Positions 1 to 8,390 of a stretch of DNA of 32,480 nt are shown here, in pieces. The notes under the pieces are model-generated. The model was not told the DNA's origin, did no database searches, and worked only from the letters and a program-made list of their open reading frames with translations. Source of the DNA: Acidobacteriota bacterium. Lineage in GTDB: Bacteria; Acidobacteriota; Terriglobia; Acidiferrales; UBA7541. The position numbers were made by a program, and so were the translations under genes. The stretch's first letter is position 1; every line of letters begins with the position of its first letter. Location: contig PLJR01000368.1 in assembly GCA_003140295.1 (NCBI GenBank), positions 14,159-46,638 of the forward strand. The letters are read 5' to 3'.

Positions 1-26
1 GCTTCCGGCCGGAAGCCCTTTTTTGT
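1..26 (+). terminator. Rho-independent terminator (perfect palindrome plus T-tract)
   Basis: The first 16 bases form a perfect palindrome (GCTTCCGG/CCGGAAGC), followed by CCC and a run of six T on the plus strand. This fits an intrinsic terminator for a plus-strand gene left of the window. Because the stem is symmetrical it could also serve the minus-strand receptor gene ending at 66, but the bases that would form its T-tract on that strand lie outside the window. Confidence 0.6.
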
Positions 27-65
27 TTTCGGAAATTTCAACGTCCAAGCACTATTGTCGATGAG

Positions 66-3000
66 CTACCAAATGGCCTTCAGTGCGAATTGTATTTGCC
101 GCATCGGTACTTGCGTCTTGGTGAGTATGCCGAAATTCTGACCCACGGATCCATCCGGATTAAGTGAGTTGAGATTGTTAGCAATGGGGGGAGCGTAGTT
201 AACGCGATTGGTTATGTTGAAGAACTCGGCCCGGAATTGGATATCGAAGCTTTCCGAGATTTTCCGGATGTGGTTGTCTTTGGTCATGGAGAAATCAAGG
301 TTGAGCAATCCCGGCCCGATGATCGCGTTGCGAGGGTCGTTGCCCAAAAGATTGATACACGTGGGATACGCGAAGGTTTTATCGCAACCCAACGGCTTGG
401 CCGCATTATAGTAGGCCATGCTTGGCGCCTGGGGAAGGGTATAGCACGCCGTGTTGATGTACTGGAGACCTCCCGTGCGTCCCGTCGAAGGAAGTGTTCC
501 TTGGCACCCAGGTACAAAATTTGGAACGGCATAGGCGCCTGTGATGTCCATGCCCACCGAGTCGCCGCCGACCATCAGTGGCCACAGCGGAATGCCGTCG
601 CTGGCCTCGAAGTTTGCTCCCACTCCCCAGCCTCCAGCTACCCATGCCAAGGGTCCGTGAAGCGATGCGGGTGTGGGGACCTGCCACAGGCCGTCAATAC
701 TCAAGTTTTTTGTGACATTGAAGTCGGACAAGCCTTTGTCGAGTGCCAAGTCGTAATATGGGGTGATGGCGCTGGGGTTGTTCGAGTAGTTGTCGCTCGC
801 GAAGCTGCTGGAGCTGGTGTCAATCGACTTACTCCAGGTAAATGATCCTCCCATCTGAAGACCATGGCTCATGCGCTTGTCAACCCTCACCTGCATAGAG
901 TTGTACCAGGACGAGACTGGGAATATGGTCGACTGGATCTGGGCGGTGTGGGAGTTGATCAGCAGGCCGGGTGTAATCCCGTTATTGTTACTAATCGTAC
1001 CATTGGAATTAAAGGTGGCGGGAAGGCCCAGGGCCAAATCCGTTTGGCTGCAGTCCGGCGGCCCCGGCAAACATCCAGAGCCAACGGGGTTCGGATACAG
1101 GTAGCCAGCGGAAGTCTTATAGGGCACCACAGTATTGAGGTCGTCGGACTGATACGGATCGTGCCACGACCTCGATCCGGCATAGGCAAGCATTACCGAG
1201 AGGTTGGATGTCAGTTGTCTCTGGATGTTGAAATTATACTGCACGACGTCATTGCGCTTCGGGAATGGGTCAACGTACTGCCACCTTGCGGCGGCACCCG
1301 AATTCGATACAGCCGCACCGCTGATAGCGTCGTTAGCTTCCAGGAGCGGGAAGTGACCCTGGCCTGATGTGCCGTTGTACTTCAGATCAACTTCGGCGCC
1401 GTTGGGAGCGGTTTGCAAGGAATTGAGCGCAAACATGTACGAAAGGGGCAAAACATCAAAGAGCCCGATTCCTCCGCGTACGGAAGTCTTGCCGTTGTGG
1501 AACGGATCCCAGGCAAAACCTATCCGCGGCTCAAAGTTATGTAGCGTGGGGTTGCGCTGAAACGTCGTGTGGTAAAAACCAGCACACTGCCCAACGCCGT
1601 ACGCATCGGACACACAAGCGCCGGTAGGAAGGTTTTGAGAGAGCGTCTCCAAATTATTAATCTTGCCGTCGGCTTCGGTGGGAATGGTAGCCATTTCGTA
1701 GCGCAAGCCGAGGTTCACAGTAACATTGGAAAGCATCTTCCAATCGTCCTGAACATATCCGGCGTAAACCTTGGAGCGGTAATGGTGTACCGAACCTTGC
1801 GCAGCGAAGGGTTCGATCACCGGCATGCGGACCGACTTGGGTATATTCTGGAGATACGCCGCTACTCCGCCGCCGGGAAAACCGGCAACCGCGGAATAGG
1901 ATGGCCCACCACCGCTGGGCCCGACTGGCCCATCTAGCCAGTTTTCATGGTCGTCGAGCCCCATAAAGCCGATCTTCACATTGTGTTTTCCAACAGTACG
2001 AGAGAGGTCGTCAAATATTTCATACTTGGCGGTTCGGGCGCTGAAACCGGGAGCGCCCGTAAACCCTCCCATGGCACCCATAACTGCCGTACTGTTGCCA
2101 GAATTTCCGTTACCACCAATCGAGCCTCCTCCCGCGAACCACCCCGGCTCAATACCGATTTGCGTGCCGTTAAGAGTTGTTAGATGTGTTGCGGGGTTAT
2201 CGTTGGAAAATGACGGGCTGTAGAGGTTGGATACGTCTTTCCCGACTCGCAGGGAATTGACCATGGCGGAACTGAAGATATGGGTTTCCTCAATCATGCC
2301 GGCACCGTGCGGAACTTGGTAGCCGCTATAGGACAAACTGGGCTCGTTGTACAGACCGGGCCTTTTCCACGTCGAGGTATCGGAATACCAAGTGGCATCC
2401 AGGCTGTCCCTGGTCGAGATCTTGAAGTCGCCGCGGATGGTGGCGTAGTTGTCTTTCGCGTATTGCCCGAGGTCAGAAAAGTAAAAGGCGTCGTCGTTGT
2501 TGTTCGGCGAGATCAAGGCTCCGTTGGGCAGCGGGGCGAGAAGCCCGGCGGGGGTTGCAGCAGGGTTTATTTGGCTAAAAATAAAATTATCAACGCATAT
2601 GGCCGCACGTCCCGGCGCCTCGTTGGTCATGCCATTCGGGTCTATCCCATTACCCCGGCTCGGGAGCGTACCCGGGGGCCCGGTAACCGGTCCCGGGTTC
2701 GCGGCAGTAAAGGGGCACGCGACGCCCGAGCCGGGAACGCCGGCCAATGTCGGGGGAAGGGGGTTGCCATTCGCGTCGTTGATGATCCCGAGTCTCGCGT
2801 TAGCTGTTAAGACCGCGCCCTGTTGGGGTACGGCCTGCACCTGGCGGAGCCCTTCGTAGTTCCCAAACAGGAAGACTCTGTCTTTTATGACCTTCCATCC
2901 AGCCGACGCTCCGAACTGGTTACGGACGAAGTTGCCCTTAGGAGTACCGGCGGGAGCTTGAGGATTCGGATCCTCAAAGCGATCTTTCGCGTCGAATGCG

Positions 3001-3824
3001 CTGTTGCGCACAAACTCATAAGCGCTTCCGTGGAATGTGTTGGTGCCGGATTTGGTGACGGCGTTGATGACACCGCCAGAAGTAAATCCATACTCCGCCG
3101 AGTAGTTACTGCTCAATACCGAAAACTCTTGAATCGCATCCACACCAGCGTTGGCGCCCAGCACGCTCCCCGGACCCGCATTTGAGTAGTCGTTGACGAT
3201 TACGCCATTTAGCCTGTAAACGTTCTGCTGGGGGCGAGATCCGTTAACGACCATTTGTATTCCCAGCCCGCGCGTCGAGCCGCCAGGTGCGGTGACCTCT
3301 TCGTGAGGCCGCACGGAGTACACCCCAGGCGCCAGCGCGGCCAAGCCGACCCAGTCGCGGCCGTTCAGCGGCAACTGCACGATCTCTGAACCCTGAACCT
3401 CGCCGCTAAGGGTGGCGTTCGTCGTTTCCACAATCGGAGCCGCGCCAGTGACCTCAACAACTTGGGTTACCTGACCGACGGTTAAAGCGAGGCTAAGCTC
3501 CTGCTTGGCGCCCACGGTGAGTGTCACTTTGCTGGCGGCGGTACTAAATCCCTGGGCGGACACCGACACGTCGTAATCGCCAGGGTTGAGGTTCACGATG
3601 CTATAGGCACCGGAACCGTTTGTGGTGGTGTCCGTCGATACGCCGGTAGCGACATTTTTAGCGGATACTTTCGCATCGGCAACCGCACCTCCTTGCGCAT
3701 CCGTAATCGTGCCCAATAGGGTTGCGCCGGCAACCTGCGCTCGCGACGGCGACGAAAGGATCAGGCATATCCCCAGAATCGAAAGAATCGAAGCAAAAAA
3801 CGCGGACTTCGCTTTCAGATTCAT
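66..3824 (-). CDS. TonB-dependent receptor, Oar-like, with carboxypeptidase-regulatory domain
   Basis: This is an outer-membrane receptor of about 1252 residues, presumably importing a large or scarce substrate with energy from TonB. The ATG at 3824 is chosen over an upstream in-frame ATG because a GGGGGGA ribosome site precedes it and a signal peptide follows directly (hydrophobic core about residues 8-25, cleavage near SRAQ-VAG). Residues about 31-115 are a carboxypeptidase-regulatory-like beta-sandwich (TDAQGGAVADAKV, then GSGAYSIVNLNPGDYDVSV). A plug domain follows at about 130-260, with the LPLNGRDW motif typical of acidobacterial receptors. The rest is a beta-barrel ending in an aromatic residue (FALKAIW), as expected for BAM-assembled barrels. 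The substrate cannot be told; in Acidobacteria such proteins are numerous and often proposed to handle oligosaccharides or peptides. A promoter is visible upstream. The family call is secure, the substrate unknown. Confidence 0.93.
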   Translation of the reverse strand: MNLKAKSAFFASILSILGICLILSSPSRAQVAGATLLGTITDAQGGAVADAKVSAKNVATGVSTDTTTNGSGAYSIVNLNPGDYDVSVSAQGFSTAASKVTLTVGAKQELSLALTVGQVTQVVEVTGAAPIVETTNATLSGEVQGSEIVQLPLNGRDWVGLAALAPGVYSVRPHEEVTAPGGSTRGLGIQMVVNGSRPQQNVYRLNGVIVNDYSNAGPGSVLGANAGVDAIQEFSVLSSNYSAEYGFTSGGVINAVTKSGTNTFHGSAYEFVRNSAFDAKDRFEDPNPQAPAGTPKGNFVRNQFGASAGWKVIKDRVFLFGNYEGLRQVQAVPQQGAVLTANARLGIINDANGNPLPPTLAGVPGSGVACPFTAANPGPVTGPPGTLPSRGNGIDPNGMTNEAPGRAAICVDNFIFSQINPAATPAGLLAPLPNGALISPNNNDDAFYFSDLGQYAKDNYATIRGDFKISTRDSLDATWYSDTSTWKRPGLYNEPSLSYSGYQVPHGAGMIEETHIFSSAMVNSLRVGKDVSNLYSPSFSNDNPATHLTTLNGTQIGIEPGWFAGGGSIGGNGNSGNSTAVMGAMGGFTGAPGFSARTAKYEIFDDLSRTVGKHNVKIGFMGLDDHENWLDGPVGPSGGGPSYSAVAGFPGGGVAAYLQNIPKSVRMPVIEPFAAQGSVHHYRSKVYAGYVQDDWKMLSNVTVNLGLRYEMATIPTEADGKINNLETLSQNLPTGACVSDAYGVGQCAGFYHTTFQRNPTLHNFEPRIGFAWDPFHNGKTSVRGGIGLFDVLPLSYMFALNSLQTAPNGAEVDLKYNGTSGQGHFPLLEANDAISGAAVSNSGAAARWQYVDPFPKRNDVVQYNFNIQRQLTSNLSVMLAYAGSRSWHDPYQSDDLNTVVPYKTSAGYLYPNPVGSGCLPGPPDCSQTDLALGLPATFNSNGTISNNNGITPGLLINSHTAQIQSTIFPVSSWYNSMQVRVDKRMSHGLQMGGSFTWSKSIDTSSSSFASDNYSNNPSAITPYYDLALDKGLSDFNVTKNLSIDGLWQVPTPASLHGPLAWVAGGWGVGANFEASDGIPLWPLMVGGDSVGMDITGAYAVPNFVPGCQGTLPSTGRTGGLQYINTACYTLPQAPSMAYYNAAKPLGCDKTFAYPTCINLLGNDPRNAIIGPGLLNLDFSMTKDNHIRKISESFDIQFRAEFFNITNRVNYAPPIANNLNSLNPDGSVGQNFGILTKTQVPMRQIQFALKAIW

Positions 3825-3888
3825 ACGTGTGTCCCCCCAGTTGTAAACGCCGATCGTTGAGTGCGGGTCCCGGACGATCAATGCGCGT

Positions 3889-3917
3889 CATGTAGCACGC
3901 AGCAAATACGGAGTCAA
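3889..3917 (-). promoter_or_regulatory. Probable sigma-70 promoter of the TonB-dependent receptor
   Basis: Read on the minus strand, TTGACT (3917-3912) and TACATG (3894-3889) are separated by exactly 17 bases. The -35 matches five of six consensus positions and the -10 only three. The predicted 5' UTR is about 55-60 nt and ends in the GGGGGGA ribosome site. A small inverted repeat CTTAC-CGGT-GTAAG (3941-3954) lies just upstream of the -35 and could be an activator site, but this is speculative. Confidence 0.4.
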
Positions 3918-4403
3918 GTATTTTTTGCTACAGCATTTACCTTACCGGTGTAAGCCGGAGTCTGCTCATTCTGCATCGACAATAAATCATGTTCTCGAAG
4001 CGGCAGGATGCGAGATTAGGCCGACAGTGCTGACGCGAATTTATGAGCTACCTGTGTACAGGTTTTACTTTGCCGGTGATTCTGAATGCTGAGAGCCTGT
4101 GACTTTTTTGATTTTTTGCGAAAAGTGATGCTGAAAACAATTGCCTTACACGCGAAAGAATCGCCTTTTCGCAATTTAGTCACAGCCTCTGAGGATGACA
4201 CGCAAGCATCAGGTCAACATGCATTGAGCACGTGCGGGTTGAACCATTCGGGTGATCCATGAAATGAACTGTACGTCGGAAAATGAACTCCTGGTCGGGG
4301 AGATCCTGAATTGGCGAGTGCAGAAACTTATCCTGCACCCACAGGCGCAAGTTTCGCTTGGGGTGGTGAGGCGACTGCCGAAGCCGAATCATCCTAGACC
4401 GGT
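3918..4403. other. Intergenic region without a recognisable gene
   Basis: This stretch separates the receptor promoter from the terminator of the NHL gene. It is richer in A/T than its surroundings, especially around 4060-4180. Short open frames occur on both strands but have no ribosome sites or recognisable products. A compact dyad CCTGT-GT-ACAGG at about 4053-4064 precedes four T. I see no tRNA, small-RNA family or repeat here. Confidence 0.5.
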
Positions 4404-4433
4404 AAGAAAATCCGGGCTGAATCTGTTGCCCGG
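4404..4433 (-). terminator. Rho-independent terminator of the NHL-repeat gene
   Basis: On the minus strand, directly after the TAA stop, CCGGGC pairs with GCCCGG across a 10-base loop, followed by ATTTTCTT. The six-pair all-G/C stem and T-rich tail are a standard intrinsic terminator, and the position right after the stop supports it. Confidence 0.7.
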
Positions 4434-5702
4434 TTACCTCGCCAGCAGGAATCTCTGCACTCGCTCGCCGTCGAACACTTCACCGGTATAAAGATTGCCC
4501 TTGGAGTCGGTCGCCTCCATATGAACGCCGAAGAACTGGCCGGCGTTTTGGCCCATACTGCCCATGGTGCCCAGGATCTTGCCGGTCTTGCGGTCGAGGA
4601 ACCATATGTGGTTGTTGGTGAGATCGGAGATATACAGAAACTTCTGGTCTTTGTCGTTCGAGAACATTACGCCGCCGGCCGCGCCGCCTATGCCCGTCCA
4701 TTCGGCCATCTTGATTTCCTGCTTGAAATTGCCTTGCTTATCGGTGACGTGAATCCGGTTGCCGGCGCGGTCGGCCGCGTAGACCAGCCCGTCGTTAGAG
4801 AAATTAAAGGTCAGGTGGCCGACGAACTCCTTGGCCATCGGACCATTGGGCGTGTAGGCGTGGTCGGCAGGCTTGGTGCTTATTTCCGAGAGTTTGTGTC
4901 CGTAGGCGCCCCAACCTCTCTTGAACTGGAACGTATCCAGCGAGAGCACCATTACGCGGCCGCCGAAGGCGTTGTCCGCGATGTAAATCTCGTTGGCGGC
5001 ATCGTCGGTGCGGATCTCTTCGATTCCTCCTATGATCATGGGCGTGGTCGGCGGATACTTGGCAATGAAGGCCGTCTGTTGCAATGCGGCCGCTGTATTC
5101 GCGGCTTCTCCGCGAGCTCGCTCAGGAGCGCCAGGCACGGTGATAAATCCGGCCACTGGCCCCGCGCCGCCCTGACCCGGCGCACGCTTCGGAAGGGCGG
5201 GCTCGGTAAACGGCTGGCCGTTAGGCGTCTCGGGTACGTGAGGCACCGCCATCATCATCTTGCCGGTCTTAGGGTCGTATTTGCGGACCGTGTTCTGCCC
5301 CAGGTAAACGAATCCTTGTTTGTCCACCGCCATGCCATGACCTTGCGGCGCCTCAAAAGAGCCGATGACGTCGCCATCCTTATAGCCCGGGCCATCATGC
5401 CCTGCGATATGGATCATCGACGGAGGGTGGACGCAACAATCGGCGATTGGAGGGTTCAACTCCGCTTCGAGCTCGATGGATGTCAGGTCGTTCGGACGGT
5501 CGTAAACCCAAACGTTATCGTCCTTGTCTACGGCGAGTCCCGTGACGCCTCCCATCTTCCACTTGTTGGGCAGGGGCTTGGGCCAGGTCGGATCGACGTT
5601 GAACTTGGGCGCTGTTTGCGCCTGCTGTGGCGGAGCTGCCGCCAGGAAAAAGGCGAAACTAAGGCCGAGTGCGCCTGCACAAATCGATTTGTAAGTTGCC
5701 AT
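4434..5702 (-). CDS. Secreted NHL-repeat (six-bladed beta-propeller) protein
   Basis: A 422-residue exported protein. The ATG at 5702 has a strong AGGAGGAG ribosome site 6-7 bases upstream and begins a clear signal peptide (hydrophobic stretch about 8-23, cleavage near QQAQ-TAP). The mature part carries repeated propeller-blade signatures: GLAVDKDDNVWVYDR, GMAVDKQGFVYLGQNTVRKYD, a blade with NEIYIADNAFGGRVMVL, another with DGLVYAADRAGNRIHVTD, one with KFLYISDLTNNHIWFLDRKTG, and a last with DSKGNLYTGEVFDGERVQRF. The layout resembles NHL proteins related to the peptidyl-alpha-hydroxyglycine lyase domain, but no enzymatic activity can be assigned. It may be a periplasmic binding scaffold. It is transcribed alone, with its own promoter and terminator. 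Confidence 0.85.
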   Translation of the reverse strand: MATYKSICAGALGLSFAFFLAAAPPQQAQTAPKFNVDPTWPKPLPNKWKMGGVTGLAVDKDDNVWVYDRPNDLTSIELEAELNPPIADCCVHPPSMIHIAGHDGPGYKDGDVIGSFEAPQGHGMAVDKQGFVYLGQNTVRKYDPKTGKMMMAVPHVPETPNGQPFTEPALPKRAPGQGGAGPVAGFITVPGAPERARGEAANTAAALQQTAFIAKYPPTTPMIIGGIEEIRTDDAANEIYIADNAFGGRVMVLSLDTFQFKRGWGAYGHKLSEISTKPADHAYTPNGPMAKEFVGHLTFNFSNDGLVYAADRAGNRIHVTDKQGNFKQEIKMAEWTGIGGAAGGVMFSNDKDQKFLYISDLTNNHIWFLDRKTGKILGTMGSMGQNAGQFFGVHMEATDSKGNLYTGEVFDGERVQRFLLAR

Positions 5703-5756
5703 CGCAATCTCCTCCTGTGTCAGACGAACTCCCCGAGCTAAAGGACTGCGGCGCGC

Positions 5757-5785
5757 AGTCTATTCCGCCCCAAGCGAAACGTCAA
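5757..5785 (-). promoter_or_regulatory. Probable sigma-70 promoter of the NHL-repeat gene
   Basis: Minus-strand reading gives TTGACG (5785-5780), a 17-base spacer and TAGACT (5762-5757), which match consensus at five and four of six positions. The start codon at 5702 is about 50 bases beyond the expected transcription start, leaving room for the AGGAGGAG ribosome site. Confidence 0.5.
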
Positions 5786-5909
5786 CGGCGGAAAGCTCCA
5801 GTGGGAATGCGCCGGGCCCGACGTGGTACTGGCCGCGGAATTATTAACAGTTTGCGGCCGACCTTTCACCGTAACACCAACCGGTGCTCCCTGTTATCAT
5901 TACGGACCA

Positions 5910-7094
5910 ATGCGGCTCCGGCATTTTGGCTACCTGGTGGTTTTGACCGTTGGATTCCTCCCTTGGGCGAAGGGGGCTATCGCTCAGGATCAGGCATCCT
6001 TCGACGCGATCGGCTTAGATGCGGCCCTCCCGCTGGACAAACTCGCTGCGCAGCTCGCAACCAAACAAGTGGTTTTCGTCGGCGAGGAGCATACTCGCTA
6101 TGACCACCATCTAAATCAGCTTGAAATCATCAGACGGCTTCATGAACTCGACCCCAACATGGCGATTGGCGTCGAATATTTCCAACAACCCTTCCAGCAG
6201 CAGGTGGACGACTACATAGCCGGACGAATTCCGGAAAACGAGTTCCTGCGCGCCACCGAATACTATCCGCGTTGGGGATACGATTATCGCCTCTACGCTG
6301 CGATTTTTCGATATGCGCGGGAGCAGCGCATTCCGGTGCGGGCTCTCAATGTGCCCACAGCGCTGGTTTCGACCGTCGCAAAAGTCGGCATTGCCGGCCT
6401 GTCCGAGAAGCAGCGCGCCTACTTACCGCAGGACATCGAAGCCGCTGATGAAGACTACAAGAATCGCCTGCGCAACGCGTTTGAGGCACATCCTGGTTTA
6501 AAACCCGATGCCTTCAACCATTTTGTGGAAGCGCAACTGGTGTGGGACGAAGGAATGGCTGAGAGCGCGGCCGCGTATCTGAATGCAAATAAAAGCCGCC
6601 GGCTGGTGATACTTGCCGGCTCCGGGCATGTGGCATTCGGTTCAGGGATTCCAAAACGTCTGGAACGTCGAACAAATGCAACGTATGCCATCGTGCTCAG
6701 CAGCGGAGAGGAAGTCGAACCCCGAATGGCCGACTATCTTCTGCTCAGTAAGGAGCAAGAACTACCGCCAGCCGGCGTCCTCGGTGTGAGCCTGGCGGAA
6801 AGCGGTGGACAATGCCGCATCGAAGCATTAAGTCCGGGAGGCGCCGCGGAAAAAGCCGGATTGAACAAGGGCGACGTCCTGGTCGCGATCGATGCTCAGA
6901 CGATTGAGACGATTGCCGATGTACACTTGGCTCTTTGGGACAAAAAGCCGGGCGACAAAGTACGTGTCGAAGTGGGCCGCGAGCACCGTCTGCGGGCGAT
7001 AACCAAGCTTGGCTTAGAGGTCGAATTAGCAACATCACCTAAAGCCGCAGGAAAAATGTCAGAATCGCGCGAATTGGCGGGACCCGAGTTCTAA
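5910..7094 (+). CDS. Secreted ChaN-like (haem-binding uptake fold) protein with C-terminal PDZ domain
   Basis: A 394-residue exported protein. The start at 5910 is preferred over an in-frame ATG at 5823 because it begins a signal peptide (hydrophobic about 8-20, cleavage near AIA-QDQ). There is no lipobox cysteine, unlike classical ChaN lipoproteins. Residues about 35-255 match the ChaN/DUF399 family: VVFVGEEHTRYDHH, IGVEYFQQP, RWGYDYRLY, ALNVPT, LVWDEGMAESAA and ILAGSGHVAFG. In Campylobacter ChaN this fold binds haem pairs; binding here is inferred. Residues about 289-358 form a PDZ domain (GVLGVSL, then GGAAEKAGLNKGDVLVAID). The ribosome site is weak. TATCAT at 5895-5900 could be a -10 giving a very short leader, but no good -35 is visible. 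The plus-strand gene that follows is 171 bases away. Confidence 0.82.
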   Translation: MRLRHFGYLVVLTVGFLPWAKGAIAQDQASFDAIGLDAALPLDKLAAQLATKQVVFVGEEHTRYDHHLNQLEIIRRLHELDPNMAIGVEYFQQPFQQQVDDYIAGRIPENEFLRATEYYPRWGYDYRLYAAIFRYAREQRIPVRALNVPTALVSTVAKVGIAGLSEKQRAYLPQDIEAADEDYKNRLRNAFEAHPGLKPDAFNHFVEAQLVWDEGMAESAAAYLNANKSRRLVILAGSGHVAFGSGIPKRLERRTNATYAIVLSSGEEVEPRMADYLLLSKEQELPPAGVLGVSLAESGGQCRIEALSPGGAAEKAGLNKGDVLVAIDAQTIETIADVHLALWDKKPGDKVRVEVGREHRLRAITKLGLEVELATSPKAAGKMSESRELAGPEF

Positions 7095-7265
7095 TCGCCA
7101 CGTTTCTGGGCAGAGGACAAGAAACCTCCAACGGCGGCGTGTCTCGAATTGTTTTATGGCCCAGTGAGTCATAAGCCAAAAATAGGGGTGGGTGTCTTCG
7201 AAGACCCTACGGGCTTCGGACCTCACCTTTGTGGAGTTAACATTTCTGGCTGATCGGAGTAATTC

Positions 7266-8336
7266 GTGCTTGGTCTCGATCGTCGGACAGCCCAACAAAC
7301 TTGGACAGTCGTTTTCATTGTTTTGTTACTTGTTGCGGTTTATCTCATTCGAGAGACTCTGTTTGTTTTTACTGCCTCCCTCTTGTTCGCGTACCTGTTG
7401 TGGCCTTTAGTCAAATTACTGGATCGGAGAATTCCCGGTGGCTCTAAGGTGTGGGCCTTGGCTGTAGTCTATCTGTCACTTCTCGCATTATTAGTGGGCG
7501 TTGGAATTATCATTGGTTCCCGGATCGAGGAGCAAGCGAGTGCGTTTGCGGTACGGATTCCGGAACTTCTCTCAAGATTCGAAAAGGTGAGCCAGCCAGT
7601 CGGTTCATCGTCGCTCCAGACAGCCAGGGCTGCAATCATTTCAACTTTGGGAAAGCAGGTATCCGAACATTCGCAATATTTTGTCTCACTTCTGCCCAAC
7701 GCGGCCTTGGGCGTTTTGTCTCATGTCAGAATTCTTATTTTTATCGTGCTGGTTCCGATTCTGAGTTTCTTTTTCCTGAAAGATGGCGAACGGATCAGCA
7801 GGGCGATCATGGGCATCGTTGCTTCGGGACCTAGACGCGATAGCGTCAATGAAGTCGCCGGCGAACTGAATCTGCTTTTTGCGCAGTACATGCGAGCCTT
7901 GGTGTTGCTCGCGTCTGTCGCGTTTATAGCCTACGGATTGTTCTTCTCCTTGATCGGAGTCCCGTTCGGAATCTTGTTGGCGGCTATCGCTTTCCCGCTG
8001 GAATTCATCCCGATGGTTGGACCGTTCACAGGAGCCGTTATCATCTTGGCCGTCGCGGGATTAGGCGGCTTTCACCATTTGCTTTGGCTCATTGCTTTCC
8101 TCTTGGGGTTTCGCGTTTTTCAGGATTATGTCTTGTCGCCGCAACTGCTCAGCAAAGGGATGGAGCTCCATCCTCTTATCGTGATCTTCGGCGTGCTGGC
8201 GGGGGGGTCGGTCGCAGGAATTGCTGGAAGCTTCTTGTCCGTTCCAGTTCTAGCTACTCTACGTATTATTTTCAGACAGCTGCGCAAAGGGTATGGTAAT
8301 TCCGCTGGCGACACTGGCGAAATTCGGAACCTGTGA
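7266..8336 (+). CDS. AI-2E/PerM family transporter-like membrane protein
   Basis: A 356-residue polytopic inner-membrane protein that starts at GTG with a GGAG ribosome site about six bases upstream. Hydrophobic segments lie near residues 13-32, 36-52, 60-80, 145-170 and in a long C-terminal block of several helices (about 210-330). Features of the AI-2E transporter family (PF01594) are visible: the early TASLLFAYLLWPLVKLLDRR segment, the central VLVPILSFFFLKDGERI motif, and the late GFRVFQDYVLSPQLL and MELHPLIVIFGVLAGG motifs. Members range from autoinducer exporters (TqsA) to sodium/proton antiporters and uncharacterised PerM proteins, so substrate and direction cannot be given. About 55 bases separate it from the oxidoreductase gene, so they may be co-transcribed. 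Confidence 0.88.
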   Translation: MLGLDRRTAQQTWTVVFIVLLLVAVYLIRETLFVFTASLLFAYLLWPLVKLLDRRIPGGSKVWALAVVYLSLLALLVGVGIIIGSRIEEQASAFAVRIPELLSRFEKVSQPVGSSSLQTARAAIISTLGKQVSEHSQYFVSLLPNAALGVLSHVRILIFIVLVPILSFFFLKDGERISRAIMGIVASGPRRDSVNEVAGELNLLFAQYMRALVLLASVAFIAYGLFFSLIGVPFGILLAAIAFPLEFIPMVGPFTGAVIILAVAGLGGFHHLLWLIAFLLGFRVFQDYVLSPQLLSKGMELHPLIVIFGVLAGGSVAGIAGSFLSVPVLATLRIIFRQLRKGYGNSAGDTGEIRNL

Positions 8337-8390
8337 CTGTCCTTTTGGTACAAATAACGGGCTCGTTGATCATCCTGATTTCGTTCGCAG

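Noticed and set aside
4521-5741. Open frame of about 400 codons on the plus strand opposite the NHL gene
   Set aside because: It lies antisense to a gene with a signal peptide, propeller repeats, ribosome site, promoter and terminator. Its translation is rich in Arg, Val and Gly with no recognisable domain, as expected of an antisense shadow in GC-rich DNA.
7187-7206. Palindrome GTCTTCGAAGAC in the gap before the AI-2E family gene, considered as a terminator or operator
   Set aside because: It has no T-tract, and a self-complementary 12-mer with no loop is unlikely to form a hairpin. With no repeat copy nearby, an operator role has no support.
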